Assembly (NCBI GenBank): GCA_025451595.1
Contig: JANWKD010000083.1
Location: forward strand, 1 to 5,692
DNA: 5,692 bases
Reading direction: 5' to 3'
Origin: Candidatus Babeliales bacterium
GTDB lineage: Bacteria; Babelota; Babeliae; Babelales; JANWKD01
The notes below the pieces were generated by a model that had not been told where the DNA came from, searched no databases, and was given only the letters and a program-made list of their open reading frames with translations. Positions 1 to 5,482 of this stretch are shown here, piece after piece. A program made the translations under genes and the position numbers. Position 1 is the first letter of the stretch; every line of letters starts with the position of its first letter.

Positions 1-171
1 CAAAAAACAATTCTTGTCAAATGGAAAAGTTTACCAATGGTAACAATGCGATATAAAATAAAATTCAATAAAGATTATTTTAAGGGTAAAGCCTGGCAAC
101 AAGGCACCCTCGTCTACGATGTCGATTTAGTAGAAATTGGACAATCTATTATTCATAGAAAATATTTTTAA
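1..171 (+). CDS. C-terminal fragment of an unrecognised protein
   Basis: The first frame is open from the window edge to a TAA at 169-171 and gives the last 56 residues of a protein whose start lies outside the window. The peptide is basic and rich in beta-forming residues (motifs such as KAWQQGTLVYDVDLVEIG), with no Cys pair, membrane segment or nucleotide motif. I do not recognise the family. The next gene starts 21 bp downstream on the same strand with no promoter-like sequence between, so the two are probably co-transcribed. The call as coding rests on the open frame reaching a stop close before the next start and on its plausible composition. Confidence 0.6.
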   Translation, partial: QKTILVKWKSLPMVTMRYKIKFNKDYFKGKAWQQGTLVYDVDLVEIGQSIIHRKYF

Positions 172-192
172 CCAATACATTGCTTATGAACG

Positions 193-795
193 ATGATTAT
201 GATCAACAACAAACCTTGTGCTGAAGTTATAGAAAGCTCATTGCTGGGCTGGGTATCGCAAAGCTGGCGCTGGAACCAATTTCCCCTTTTTGGCACCCTT
301 GCTACCATTCAAACTGATAAGCGAATACTAATTGGTCTCGTTCACCAAATACAAACCGGCTCTATGGACCCAATACGTCACCCGTTCCCCTATCAAAAGT
401 CTGAAGAAGAGCTCATGCAAGAACAGCCCCAAATTTTCGAATTTCTCAAAACAACGTTTTCATGTATTACGCTTGGGTATCAAGAGAATGGCGCTCTCTT
501 TTATCAGCTTGCTCCTGAACCAGCCAAAATTCATGCTTTTGTAACGCCGGCAACGAAAGAATTCACTTCGCTGTTCTTTTCAAATGAACAATATTTACCC
601 ATGCTGTTCAACTTAAGCCCACACGTGTTTAATCTTGATGAGCTTCTGCTTGCAATACTCAAACATTTATCTGATTTAAAAATATTAGATAGTATGATAA
701 CAGATCGATTTATTCAAAATTTCTCTCTATTGACGGGTAATGATTATCGAAAATTGAAGCTTTTTTTAAATCGAGCGCAAAATTTATTGCAATGA
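193..795 (+). CDS. Conserved-looking 200-residue protein of unknown function, possible N-terminal HAS-like beta barrel
   Basis: This 200-residue soluble protein has no signal peptide or membrane helix. Residues about 8-60 look like a small beta barrel: alternating hydrophobic strands, a PLFGTLATI segment and an IGLVHQIQTG segment. This resembles the HAS barrel found at the N-terminus of HerA and F1-ATPase subunits, but the ATPase domain is absent. Residues 55-92 form a dense, conserved-looking block (SMDPIRHPF, EEEL, EQPQIFEFLKTTF), and the C-terminal half is helical with the signature LLTGNDYRKLKLFL near 179-192. I cannot name a function. The start at 193 lacks a clear Shine-Dalgarno sequence and an in-frame ATG at 199 is an alternative. 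It follows the upstream partial gene by 21 bp, and its last 12 bp overlap the convergent minus-strand gene. Confidence 0.8.
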   Translation: MIMINNKPCAEVIESSLLGWVSQSWRWNQFPLFGTLATIQTDKRILIGLVHQIQTGSMDPIRHPFPYQKSEEELMQEQPQIFEFLKTTFSCITLGYQENGALFYQLAPEPAKIHAFVTPATKEFTSLFFSNEQYLPMLFNLSPHVFNLDELLLAILKHLSDLKILDSMITDRFIQNFSLLTGNDYRKLKLFLNRAQNLLQ

Positions 796-1122
796 ATTAG
801 TTTTCTTATGACACAATTCAATGTGCTTCGTAAGTAATTCTTTATAGATGAAATTATTTAAATTGCATCGCCTGCAACTATAGTAACCTTGATCGCCTAT
901 CACTTCTATCCGATATCTATCAATTTTTGATGTTTTTTTTCCATGGCTGCGCAGATTATGAGCATACAACCCTCCATTCGTTCTGAAAAAACCGCTCTTT
1001 GGAGTTTCTTTCTTCTTAATACAATCAGAGCAATAATAAAAAAAAATTGAATCACTCTTTTTAGGCATACTAACCAAGAGAAAACTCAAACCAAAAAGCA
1101 TTATTATAATAATTTTATACAT
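784..1122 (-). CDS. Small exported protein with two C2H2-type zinc-finger motifs
   Basis: This is a 112-residue protein. Residues 1-19 are a short Lys-containing start followed by a strongly hydrophobic stretch (IIIIMLFGLSFLLVSM), which is a signal peptide or N-terminal anchor. Two Cys/His motifs follow. The first is C31-x2-C34-x20-H55-x4-H60, with an elongated spacer. The second is C83-x2-C86-x13-H100-x4-H105, with F91 and L97 at the places expected for the hydrophobic core of a classical C2H2 finger (F-x5-L-x2-H). The start is well supported: AAGGAT lies five bases upstream (1128-1133 on the complement). C2H2 fingers are mainly eukaryotic, and a fingered protein with an export signal is odd for a bacterium; an effector or envelope metal-binding role is inference. 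The gene is convergent with the preceding one, overlapping it by 12 bp, and divergent from ftsY. Confidence 0.8.
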   Translation of the reverse strand: MYKIIIIMLFGLSFLLVSMPKKSDSIFFYYCSDCIKKKETPKSGFFRTNGGLYAHNLRSHGKKTSKIDRYRIEVIGDQGYYSCRRCNLNNFIYKELLTKHIELCHKKTNSLQ

Positions 1123-1271
1123 TACCGATCCTTGTATAATTGTGATTTTTCTATTAATTCGTCAGCAGACTACTATTGAATAACAAATACAATAAATACT
1201 TATTTAAAATAGATCAAAGAAAACCAAAATTCACGTAAATACTTGAATGCGTTGGTAATTTTGCTAAAGTT

Positions 1272-1300
1272 TTGTAATATATTCAAGAATGTCGTATAAA
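1272..1300 (+). promoter_or_regulatory. Sigma70-type promoter candidate for ftsY
   Basis: TTGTAA at 1272-1277 (4/6 to the -35 consensus) and TATAAA at 1295-1300 (5/6 to the -10) are separated by exactly 17 bp. Transcription would begin near 1307, leaving a leader of about 18 nt before the ftsY ATG. A weaker overlapping pair, TTGGTA at 1252-1257 and TAATAT at 1275-1280, is also possible. The background is AT-rich, so chance matches are common. Confidence 0.45.
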
Positions 1301-1324
1301 AAATTCATTATGTTAATTTGATGT

Positions 1325-2212
1325 ATGTTTAATTTTATTAAAGAAGCATTAACCAAAGTCTATTCCCAATTTACGAGCAAAGCTCAAACGCTCTTTGCGA
1401 GAAATTCTATTGATAAAGAAACACTCAAAGAGTTAGAGCAGTTATTAATTTCTGCCGATACGGGAGTAAAAACGACGCATAAAATTTTACAGCAGCTTGA
1501 GTCTGCATGGCAGCATGGTACCCTTGCAAAAGGAAGCGATCTGCAAAAAGCATTGCAAGAACAATTAATTAACTTATTGGAAAGCAAGCAAACATTTCCG
1601 ATATGCCACGTATATGTGCTCGTAGGTATTAATGGAAGTGGCAAAACAACATTTGCAGGAAAACTTGCCTATCAAAAAACCAAGGATGGCAAAAAAGTCC
1701 TTCTGGTAGCAGGCGATACCTTTCGCGCAGCAGCTACGCAGCAACTCATAGAATGGTCAACGCGAAGCAAAACAGATATTGTCACTGGCAAAGAAAATCA
1801 GGACCCTTCTTCGGTAATCTTTCAAGCGTGCGAGCAGTTCAAGCATCAAGGATACGATACGCTCATTATTGATACAGCCGGTCGTCTACAGACCAAAATT
1901 AATTTAATGAAAGAACTTGAAAAAATAAAAAAAATTATCAACCGACAATTACCTCATTACACTATCTGCACCTTATTGACGGTGGATAGTATGCTTGGCC
2001 AAAACTCATTTGAACAAGCGAAACTATTTAATGAAAGCACGCAGGTTGATGGTACCGTGCTGACTAAAATGGATGGCACGGGCAAGGGTGGTATTGTATT
2101 TTCCATAGTTCAAGAGTTAAAAATTCCGGTCTTATACATCTCATCTGGTGAAGGCATAGAGCAATTGAAATCATTTAATGCGCAAGAATATGTCAAACAA
2201 TTAATTGGATAG
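1325..2212 (+). CDS. ftsY: Signal recognition particle receptor FtsY (SRP GTPase)
   Basis: FtsY is the membrane-associated SRP receptor: it docks the SRP-ribosome complex at the inner membrane and, through mutual GTP hydrolysis with Ffh, hands nascent membrane proteins to SecYEG. The 295 residues make an N-domain helical bundle (about 1-85) and a G domain with all SRP-GTPase motifs: P-loop GINGSGKTT (101-109), DTFRAAATQQL (131-141), DTAGR (183-187), TKMD (247-250) and SSGEG (273-277). The opening MFNFIKEALTKVYSQF can form the amphipathic membrane-targeting helix. The long acidic A domain of E. coli FtsY (497 residues) is absent, as in many bacteria. Ffh is excluded because there is no C-terminal M domain. 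Local deviations are GTGKGG where GTAKGG is usual and VDSMLGQNS where DATTGQNA is usual. No clear Shine-Dalgarno sequence precedes the ATG; the start is supported by the N-terminal helix. Confidence 0.96.
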   Translation: MFNFIKEALTKVYSQFTSKAQTLFARNSIDKETLKELEQLLISADTGVKTTHKILQQLESAWQHGTLAKGSDLQKALQEQLINLLESKQTFPICHVYVLVGINGSGKTTFAGKLAYQKTKDGKKVLLVAGDTFRAAATQQLIEWSTRSKTDIVTGKENQDPSSVIFQACEQFKHQGYDTLIIDTAGRLQTKINLMKELEKIKKIINRQLPHYTICTLLTVDSMLGQNSFEQAKLFNESTQVDGTVLTKMDGTGKGGIVFSIVQELKIPVLYISSGEGIEQLKSFNAQEYVKQLIG

Positions 2213-2213
2213 A

Positions 2214-2267
2214 TGAACCTTATTCTCATGAACTTTTTCCATTTTCAGGTTCAAAATAAAAATTTTT
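2214..2267 (+). terminator. Weak intrinsic terminator candidate after ftsY
   Basis: TGAACCT at 2214-2220 pairs with AGGTTCA at 2247-2253 to give a 7-bp stem beginning two bases after the ftsY stop. The sequence then runs AAAATAAAAATTTTT. The 26-nt loop is long and the T-tract starts about nine bases after the stem, so this is a poor match to a standard intrinsic terminator. Confidence 0.25.
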
Positions 2268-2284
2268 AGCTACTATAGCCATAA

Positions 2285-2313
2285 TTGCGCAAAATCATTG
2301 CAATACATATAAT
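2285..2313 (+). promoter_or_regulatory. Promoter with perfect -10 upstream of the structured RNA
   Basis: A perfect TATAAT (2308-2313) lies 17 bp after TTGCGC (2285-2290, 3/6 to the -35). Transcription would start near 2320. Two short palindromes lie over the -35 and spacer: TTGCGCAA at 2285-2292 and ATTGCAAT at 2297-2304. The promoter points into a region with no plus-strand gene until 3580, so its natural product is the RNA that folds at 2336-2423. Confidence 0.5.
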
Positions 2314-2319
2314 CTATTT

Positions 2320-2432
2320 GTTATTATAGAGTTAAGAGGTGAGGAAGTAGTTTGAAGCTTGCTCGTATAAATGCGAAAGTATTTAACATGAGATCTAAGG
2401 TGAAACTTAGGGCTCCTCATCTTCTATTTTTT
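2320..2432 (+). ncRNA. Candidate structured small RNA (three-way junction ending in a U-tract)
   Basis: Hand folding gives three helices. P1 pairs 2336-2345 with 2414-2423 (10 bp, two G-U). P2 pairs 2362-2366 with 2388-2392 and 2368-2374 with 2379-2385 (12 bp around a 1x2 internal loop), capped by a GAAA tetraloop at 2375-2378. P3 pairs 2395-2399 with 2406-2410 (5 bp, loop GTGAAA). P1 is followed three bases later by six Ts (2427-2432), as expected for factor-independent termination, and the promoter with TATAAT lies just upstream. It has no SRP RNA signature (no GGAA-capped helix 8), is not a tRNA (no T-loop consensus), and lacks RNase P, tmRNA or hammerhead core motifs. Its 3' end overlaps the end of the opposite-strand transporter gene by nine bases. 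The function is unknown; alternatively the P1 stem serves only as a terminator. Confidence 0.5.
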
Positions 2433-3347
2433 CACAAATAATTGTCCTTTTTTCAATTCTGATTGATAAAAAATTAATAATCCAATAAAAGTTATCGCCA
2501 CTGAAAGTATAAAATTCCAAGATAACGGCTCAGCTAAAAATACTCTACCATAAAAATATACAAAAATGGGTACCGAGAAACCGGTAAGCGAAATAAAGGT
2601 TGCCGTATAATGCTTTAAAAAATGTGCATACATAGTATATGCTATAACATTTCCCACCACAACGGTATATAGCAGTAGACTTATTATTTTCCAATTCCAG
2701 GGTATTGCAGCTATTTGCATATTCACTGGCTCAATCAAAAATGCAGCGCTGAAGGCCAATAGCCCGCTGGTAAACATAGTAATACCATTAATCTCTGGTG
2801 GTGAATAACGCTTCTTTCTCAATAATGATTGCACCAATAACCAACCAAGCCGGCCTAACGCCATAGAACCAATAGCAGCTAACTCAGGATAAGAAAAAAT
2901 CCACCAAACCCGTAACGCTTCTTCAGTTGGAGTAGTGCTAAATAACATAGTAAACATTCCCATAAATCCGACTAGCATGCCTATTATTTTTTGCTTCGTT
3001 AATTTTTCATTCCATAACATATATGCATACAATGATGTTACAAATGGATCAAGACTACCTAAGAAAGTGGCTTTAGAAGATATTAAATTTTTTAATGCAT
3101 ACGCTTTAAGCACTGTTGGTATGCACGTCGTAAACAGACTGATACCAAGTAACGTAATAAGATCATTTTTAATATAAGACCAGGAAAAGCGACGGTTATT
3201 TTGCATACTATAGGTCAATAAAATAATACCCGAGCTGAGCATTCGAATGCCAACAAATAAAAATGGAGTAAACCATTGCAACAAAAATTTATTTACTGAA
3301 ATTGCACTGGCAAGTAATGCAAAGGCCAAAAAAATTAACCCAATCAT
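2424..3347 (-). CDS. EamA/DMT-superfamily membrane transporter
   Basis: This 307-residue inner-membrane protein has about ten hydrophobic helices (near 1-18, 28-48, 62-84, 93-112, 119-138, 150-176, 185-206, 219-240, 247-269 and 275-296), arranged as two EamA repeats of five. Each repeat ends in the family signature. In the first it is a Pro at 101 followed by a helix, then NEKLTKQKIIGMLVGFMG (113-130). In the second it is P260 followed by a helix, then AEPLSWNFILSVAITFIG (272-289). Arg35 in helix 2 is also usual. Drug/metabolite transporters move small metabolites such as amino acids, nucleotides or cofactors; the substrate cannot be told from sequence. An AGGAAG ribosome binding site lies just before the ATG. 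The gene is 47 bp downstream of the zinc-ribbon microprotein gene on the same strand and may be co-transcribed with it or use its own promoter. Its last bases overlap the T-tract of the opposing RNA candidate. Confidence 0.92.
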   Translation of the reverse strand: MIGLIFLAFALLASAISVNKFLLQWFTPFLFVGIRMLSSGIILLTYSMQNNRRFSWSYIKNDLITLLGISLFTTCIPTVLKAYALKNLISSKATFLGSLDPFVTSLYAYMLWNEKLTKQKIIGMLVGFMGMFTMLFSTTPTEEALRVWWIFSYPELAAIGSMALGRLGWLLVQSLLRKKRYSPPEINGITMFTSGLLAFSAAFLIEPVNMQIAAIPWNWKIISLLLYTVVVGNVIAYTMYAHFLKHYTATFISLTGFSVPIFVYFYGRVFLAEPLSWNFILSVAITFIGLLIFYQSELKKGQLFVKK

Positions 3348-3378
3348 CTTCTTCCTGATTTATACACACTATGACTCG

Positions 3379-3407
3379 AGTATAGCGATTAATTTTATTT
3401 TTGTATA
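3379..3407 (-). promoter_or_regulatory. Promoter candidate for the EamA transporter gene
   Basis: On the minus strand TATACA (3407-3402, 4/6 to the -35) and TATACT (3384-3379, 5/6 to the -10) are 17 bp apart. Transcription would begin near 3372, about 25 nt before the transporter ATG. The -35 lies inside the last codons of the upstream microprotein gene, so the transporter could be expressed separately as well as by read-through. Confidence 0.4.
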
Positions 3408-3493
3408 AAGCTTAAATCATACTTCGTTTTGCATGCTAAACATTCAATATATTCTTGCGCTTTACCAACAGGAAAAATTGGAATAAAAAACAT
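3395..3493 (-). CDS. 32-residue half zinc-ribbon microprotein
   Basis: The minus frame starting with ATG at 3493 encodes 32 residues: a hydrophobic start MFFIPIFPVGK, then QEYIECLACKTKYDL and a short basic tail. The aromatic/Ile-Pro opening followed by C18-x2-C21 and Tyr resembles the start of bacterial zinc-ribbon proteins, which usually continue to a second CxxC; here a TAA ends the frame first. The single Cys pair could bind metal as a dimer, or the gene may be a shortened remnant. Expression is supported by a strong ribosome binding site, AAAGGAT, four bases before the ATG (3498-3504 on the complement). It sits 47 bp upstream of the transporter gene on the same strand and is divergent from the 3580 operon across 86 bp. 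The family assignment is tentative. Confidence 0.65.
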   Translation of the reverse strand: MFFIPIFPVGKAQEYIECLACKTKYDLSFIQK

Positions 3494-3509
3494 ATATATC
3501 CTTTGAGTC

Positions 3510-3539
3510 TTGTATATAGAATGGTAATTTTAATAAAAT
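3510..3539 (+). promoter_or_regulatory. Promoter candidate for the membrane protein-prmC-pilN-like operon
   Basis: TTGTAT (3510-3515, 3/6 to the -35) and TAAAAT (3534-3539, 5/6 to the -10) are 18 bp apart. Transcription would start near 3546, giving a leader of about 34 nt with the AAGGAT ribosome binding site at 3570-3575. It lies in the 86-bp divergent region shared with the minus-strand microprotein gene. Confidence 0.35.
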
Positions 3540-3579
3540 ACGGTAATTATCCTAGGGTACACAATAAAAAAGGATCATT

Positions 3580-4002
3580 ATGAACATGCAAACAATTAAA
3601 GAAATAGTAATTATGTTAGGTATAATACTTTTGATACCAGTTGCCATACGATATGGAGTAGAAATATACTCTCCAATGCCAGATTACAAATACGTTCTAG
3701 AAAAAAAAGAGAGTGAGCGTGGCGTTGCTCAAAAAGAGTATGACGAAACTTTACAGAATTATCAGTTTAATTACTCTATCGCGAATTTAATAATCGGATT
3801 ATTATTGATTATTATAGGAAATTGTATACATGTTGGATATGTAGGCATAGCACTGATAGCATCGGGAATTTTTTGTATGATGAGTGGTTCTTATACCTAT
3901 TGGCATAAATTTGGTGCTATTATTAAATTTAGTGTTATTGTAAGCACCATACTTATTCTTATTTTCATTGCATATCAGTTAGGAAGATTAACAAAAAAAT
4001 GA
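3580..4002 (+). CDS. Four-helix membrane protein of unknown function
   Basis: This 140-residue integral membrane protein has hydrophobic segments near 8-24, 66-81, 85-104 and 112-133. Between helices 1 and 2 there is a charged, probably helical stretch of about 40 residues (Lys/Glu-rich, 36-62) that would lie on one side of the membrane; the rest is nearly all lipid-embedded. The C-terminus is basic (GRLTKK). No family motif is recognised. The start is firm: AAGGAT lies four bases before the ATG. The gene is the first of a probable three-gene operon, its TGA overlapping the prmC ATG in an ATGA, so translation of prmC is likely coupled to it. That linkage need not imply a shared function. Confidence 0.8.
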   Translation: MNMQTIKEIVIMLGIILLIPVAIRYGVEIYSPMPDYKYVLEKKESERGVAQKEYDETLQNYQFNYSIANLIIGLLLIIIGNCIHVGYVGIALIASGIFCMMSGSYTYWHKFGAIIKFSVIVSTILILIFIAYQLGRLTKK

Positions 4003-4886
4003 AAGAATCCGTACTTGACTGCATACATACAATTGCAGTCAAACTAGAACCTGTTTATCATGATTCAGTTGAACAACAGCAAGCTGCAACATGGATATTA
4101 GAAGCTATTACGGGAAAATCGGAAGCTGAATTATTGGCAGAAAAAAAATTTCAATTAACCCACGAACAAGAATTAACGTTGGCAGATTGGTTAGAAAAGC
4201 ATATTAATAAACATATGCCTTTACAATACCTATTAGGTACCGTACCGTTTATTGATCTTACTATTACGGTAAAACCGCCTGTCCTAATTCCCAGACCGGA
4301 AACAGAGGAATGGTGCTATAATGTAATCCAATTATTTAAAAAGTTGCCCGATAAAAGAATTACAATTTTAGATTTGTGCACGGGTACCGGTTGCATAGCT
4401 TTGGCAATCGCCCAAGCGTTGCCAGAAGCCACCGTTATAGCTACTGATATTTCAGAGCAAGCATTGCACATAGCTCGACAAAATGCAAAAGACAATACTA
4501 TAAATAATATAACATTTCTTAAATCCGATCTCTTTGAGCATGTATCATGCACGCCATCATTCGATTGTATTGTATCAAACCCTCCCTATATTGATATTGC
4601 TCAATGGAACACGCTTGACCCTATGGTCAAAAATTGGGAAGACAAACAAGCGCTGGTAGCCCCCGATCATGGCCTTGCTATTATTAAAGAAATAGTTAAT
4701 AATGCAAAAAAATATCTCAAAAAAAATGATGCGATAGAAAAATTGAATATACCACAGCTTGTATTAGAAATAGATTATGATCAAGGACCAACAGTTACCA
4801 AAATAGCAGAAAAAGCAGGCCTTACTCGAATTGCTGTAGTAAAAGATCTTGAAGGCAAAGACCGCGTTCTCTATGCATATTTATGA
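3999..4886 (+). CDS. prmC: Release factor glutamine N5-methyltransferase PrmC
   Basis: PrmC uses S-adenosylmethionine to methylate the Gln of the GGQ motif in release factors RF1 and RF2, which speeds peptide release at stop codons. The 295-residue length is close to the usual 280-300. The N-terminal helical, release-factor-binding domain (about 1-80) ends in PLQYLLG (74-80). The linker motif VLIPRPETE (95-103) is canonical. The Rossmann methyltransferase domain shows motif I LDLCTGTGCIALA (124-136), the acidic D150 after strand 2, and the catalytic NPPY (194-197), which binds the glutamine amide. The C-terminal GKDRVLYA is also typical. A small insertion and loss of the usual Gly-Gly occur near 243-253, before strand 5. 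NPPY with the RPETE linker separates it from PrmB and from DNA methylases. The ATGA overlap with the upstream gene stands in for an independent ribosome binding site. Confidence 0.96.
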   Translation: MKESVLDCIHTIAVKLEPVYHDSVEQQQAATWILEAITGKSEAELLAEKKFQLTHEQELTLADWLEKHINKHMPLQYLLGTVPFIDLTITVKPPVLIPRPETEEWCYNVIQLFKKLPDKRITILDLCTGTGCIALAIAQALPEATVIATDISEQALHIARQNAKDNTINNITFLKSDLFEHVSCTPSFDCIVSNPPYIDIAQWNTLDPMVKNWEDKQALVAPDHGLAIIKEIVNNAKKYLKKNDAIEKLNIPQLVLEIDYDQGPTVTKIAEKAGLTRIAVVKDLEGKDRVLYAYL

Positions 4887-4901
4887 CACTCAAGGAGAGT
4901 T

Positions 4902-5450
4902 ATGACAATCGGTTCATTATCACCAAATCAACAAGAGCTATACGCGCAACAATCTGTTAAGCGTAAGCTCTGCTATCGTATTTGCGGATTTTTTTTAGTG
5001 ACCGTTTTATTAATCTTATTGTTAACATCTCTCTATCAATGGTTTTCAATCCGATCATTAAAGCAGGAATTATTAGACTATAATGAGAACTTAAACCATC
5101 TGACCAAAGAGAAACATATTCAAGATTTAGATAATCAACTTGCCAAAACAAAAAAACAGATTAATTCATTGCAAAAGAAAAAAGAATGGCTTGTTACGGT
5201 TCAATCAATTATTACTATAGTTTCAACCATAATTCCCGATAATGCACGACTGTCGCATATACGAGCAACTAAAAAAACCGTTGAATTGACTGGTCAAACT
5301 ACCGATTTGTCGAGTCTAAAAAAATTCATCGATTCATTTAATGAAGCGAATACATCTTTTCATTTTTCACTCAGCTCGCTCCATTTGACTGAAGAAAAAT
5401 TCGACAATAATGCATTGATTTTATTTGTAATAAAAGCTATTCCTTATTAA
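4902..5450 (+). CDS. PilN-like bitopic inner-membrane protein
   Basis: This 182-residue protein has a short cytoplasmic N-terminus (1-24), one transmembrane helix (about 25-46), a periplasmic coiled-coil region rich in Lys, Leu and Gln (50-100), and a C-terminal ferredoxin-like fold. The last part carries the PilN/GspL-type pattern: an IIPDNARLSHI segment (110-120), then KKTVELTGQTTDLSSLKKFI (124-143), a buried strand and a loop before a helix. In PilN this architecture links the cytoplasmic PilM ring to PilO and the outer-membrane secretin of type IV pili or type II secretion. No pilM, pilO or pilQ is visible here, so the role is inferred from architecture only. An AAGGAG ribosome binding site at 4892-4897 sits four bases before the ATG, and the gene begins 15 bp after prmC, so it is most likely in the same operon. 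Confidence 0.75.
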   Translation: MTIGSLSPNQQELYAQQSVKRKLCYRICGFFLVTVLLILLLTSLYQWFSIRSLKQELLDYNENLNHLTKEKHIQDLDNQLAKTKKQINSLQKKKEWLVTVQSIITIVSTIIPDNARLSHIRATKKTVELTGQTTDLSSLKKFIDSFNEANTSFHFSLSSLHLTEEKFDNNALILFVIKAIPY

Positions 5451-5482
5451 AATTTATTTCTAATATTGAATTATTTGCTAGA

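Noticed and set aside
332..544. 70-codon plus-strand frame inside the 200-residue gene
   Set aside because: Nested in another frame of a better-supported gene with no ribosome binding site or motif.
1384..1644. 86-codon minus-strand frame within ftsY
   Set aside because: Antisense to well-supported ftsY coding sequence; its Cys/Ser-rich product shows no family features.
2395..2410. tRNA T-arm or hammerhead ribozyme core (5-bp stem around GTGAAA)
   Set aside because: No TTC-purine-A loop consensus for tRNA, and no CUGAUGA element for a hammerhead.
2320..2432. SRP (4.5S) RNA beside ftsY
   Set aside because: The conserved helix-8 core with a GGAA loop and the AAGCAG strand is absent, and the fold is a three-way junction rather than one long hairpin.
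2388..2441. 17-residue open frame on the plus strand inside the structured RNA region (MRSKVKLRAP...)
   Set aside because: No Shine-Dalgarno site, very short, overlaps helices P2 and P3 and the opposing transporter gene; RNA structure explains the region better.
2935..3177. 80-codon plus-strand frame within the transporter gene
   Set aside because: Complementary shadow of transmembrane codons; no ribosome binding site and no recognisable domain.
4316..4552. 78-codon minus-strand frame within prmC
   Set aside because: Antisense to the SAM-binding and catalytic region of prmC; no independent support.
4957..5151. 64-codon minus-strand frame within the pilN-like gene
   Set aside because: Antisense to the coding sequence for the membrane helix and coiled coil; no ribosome binding site or domain.
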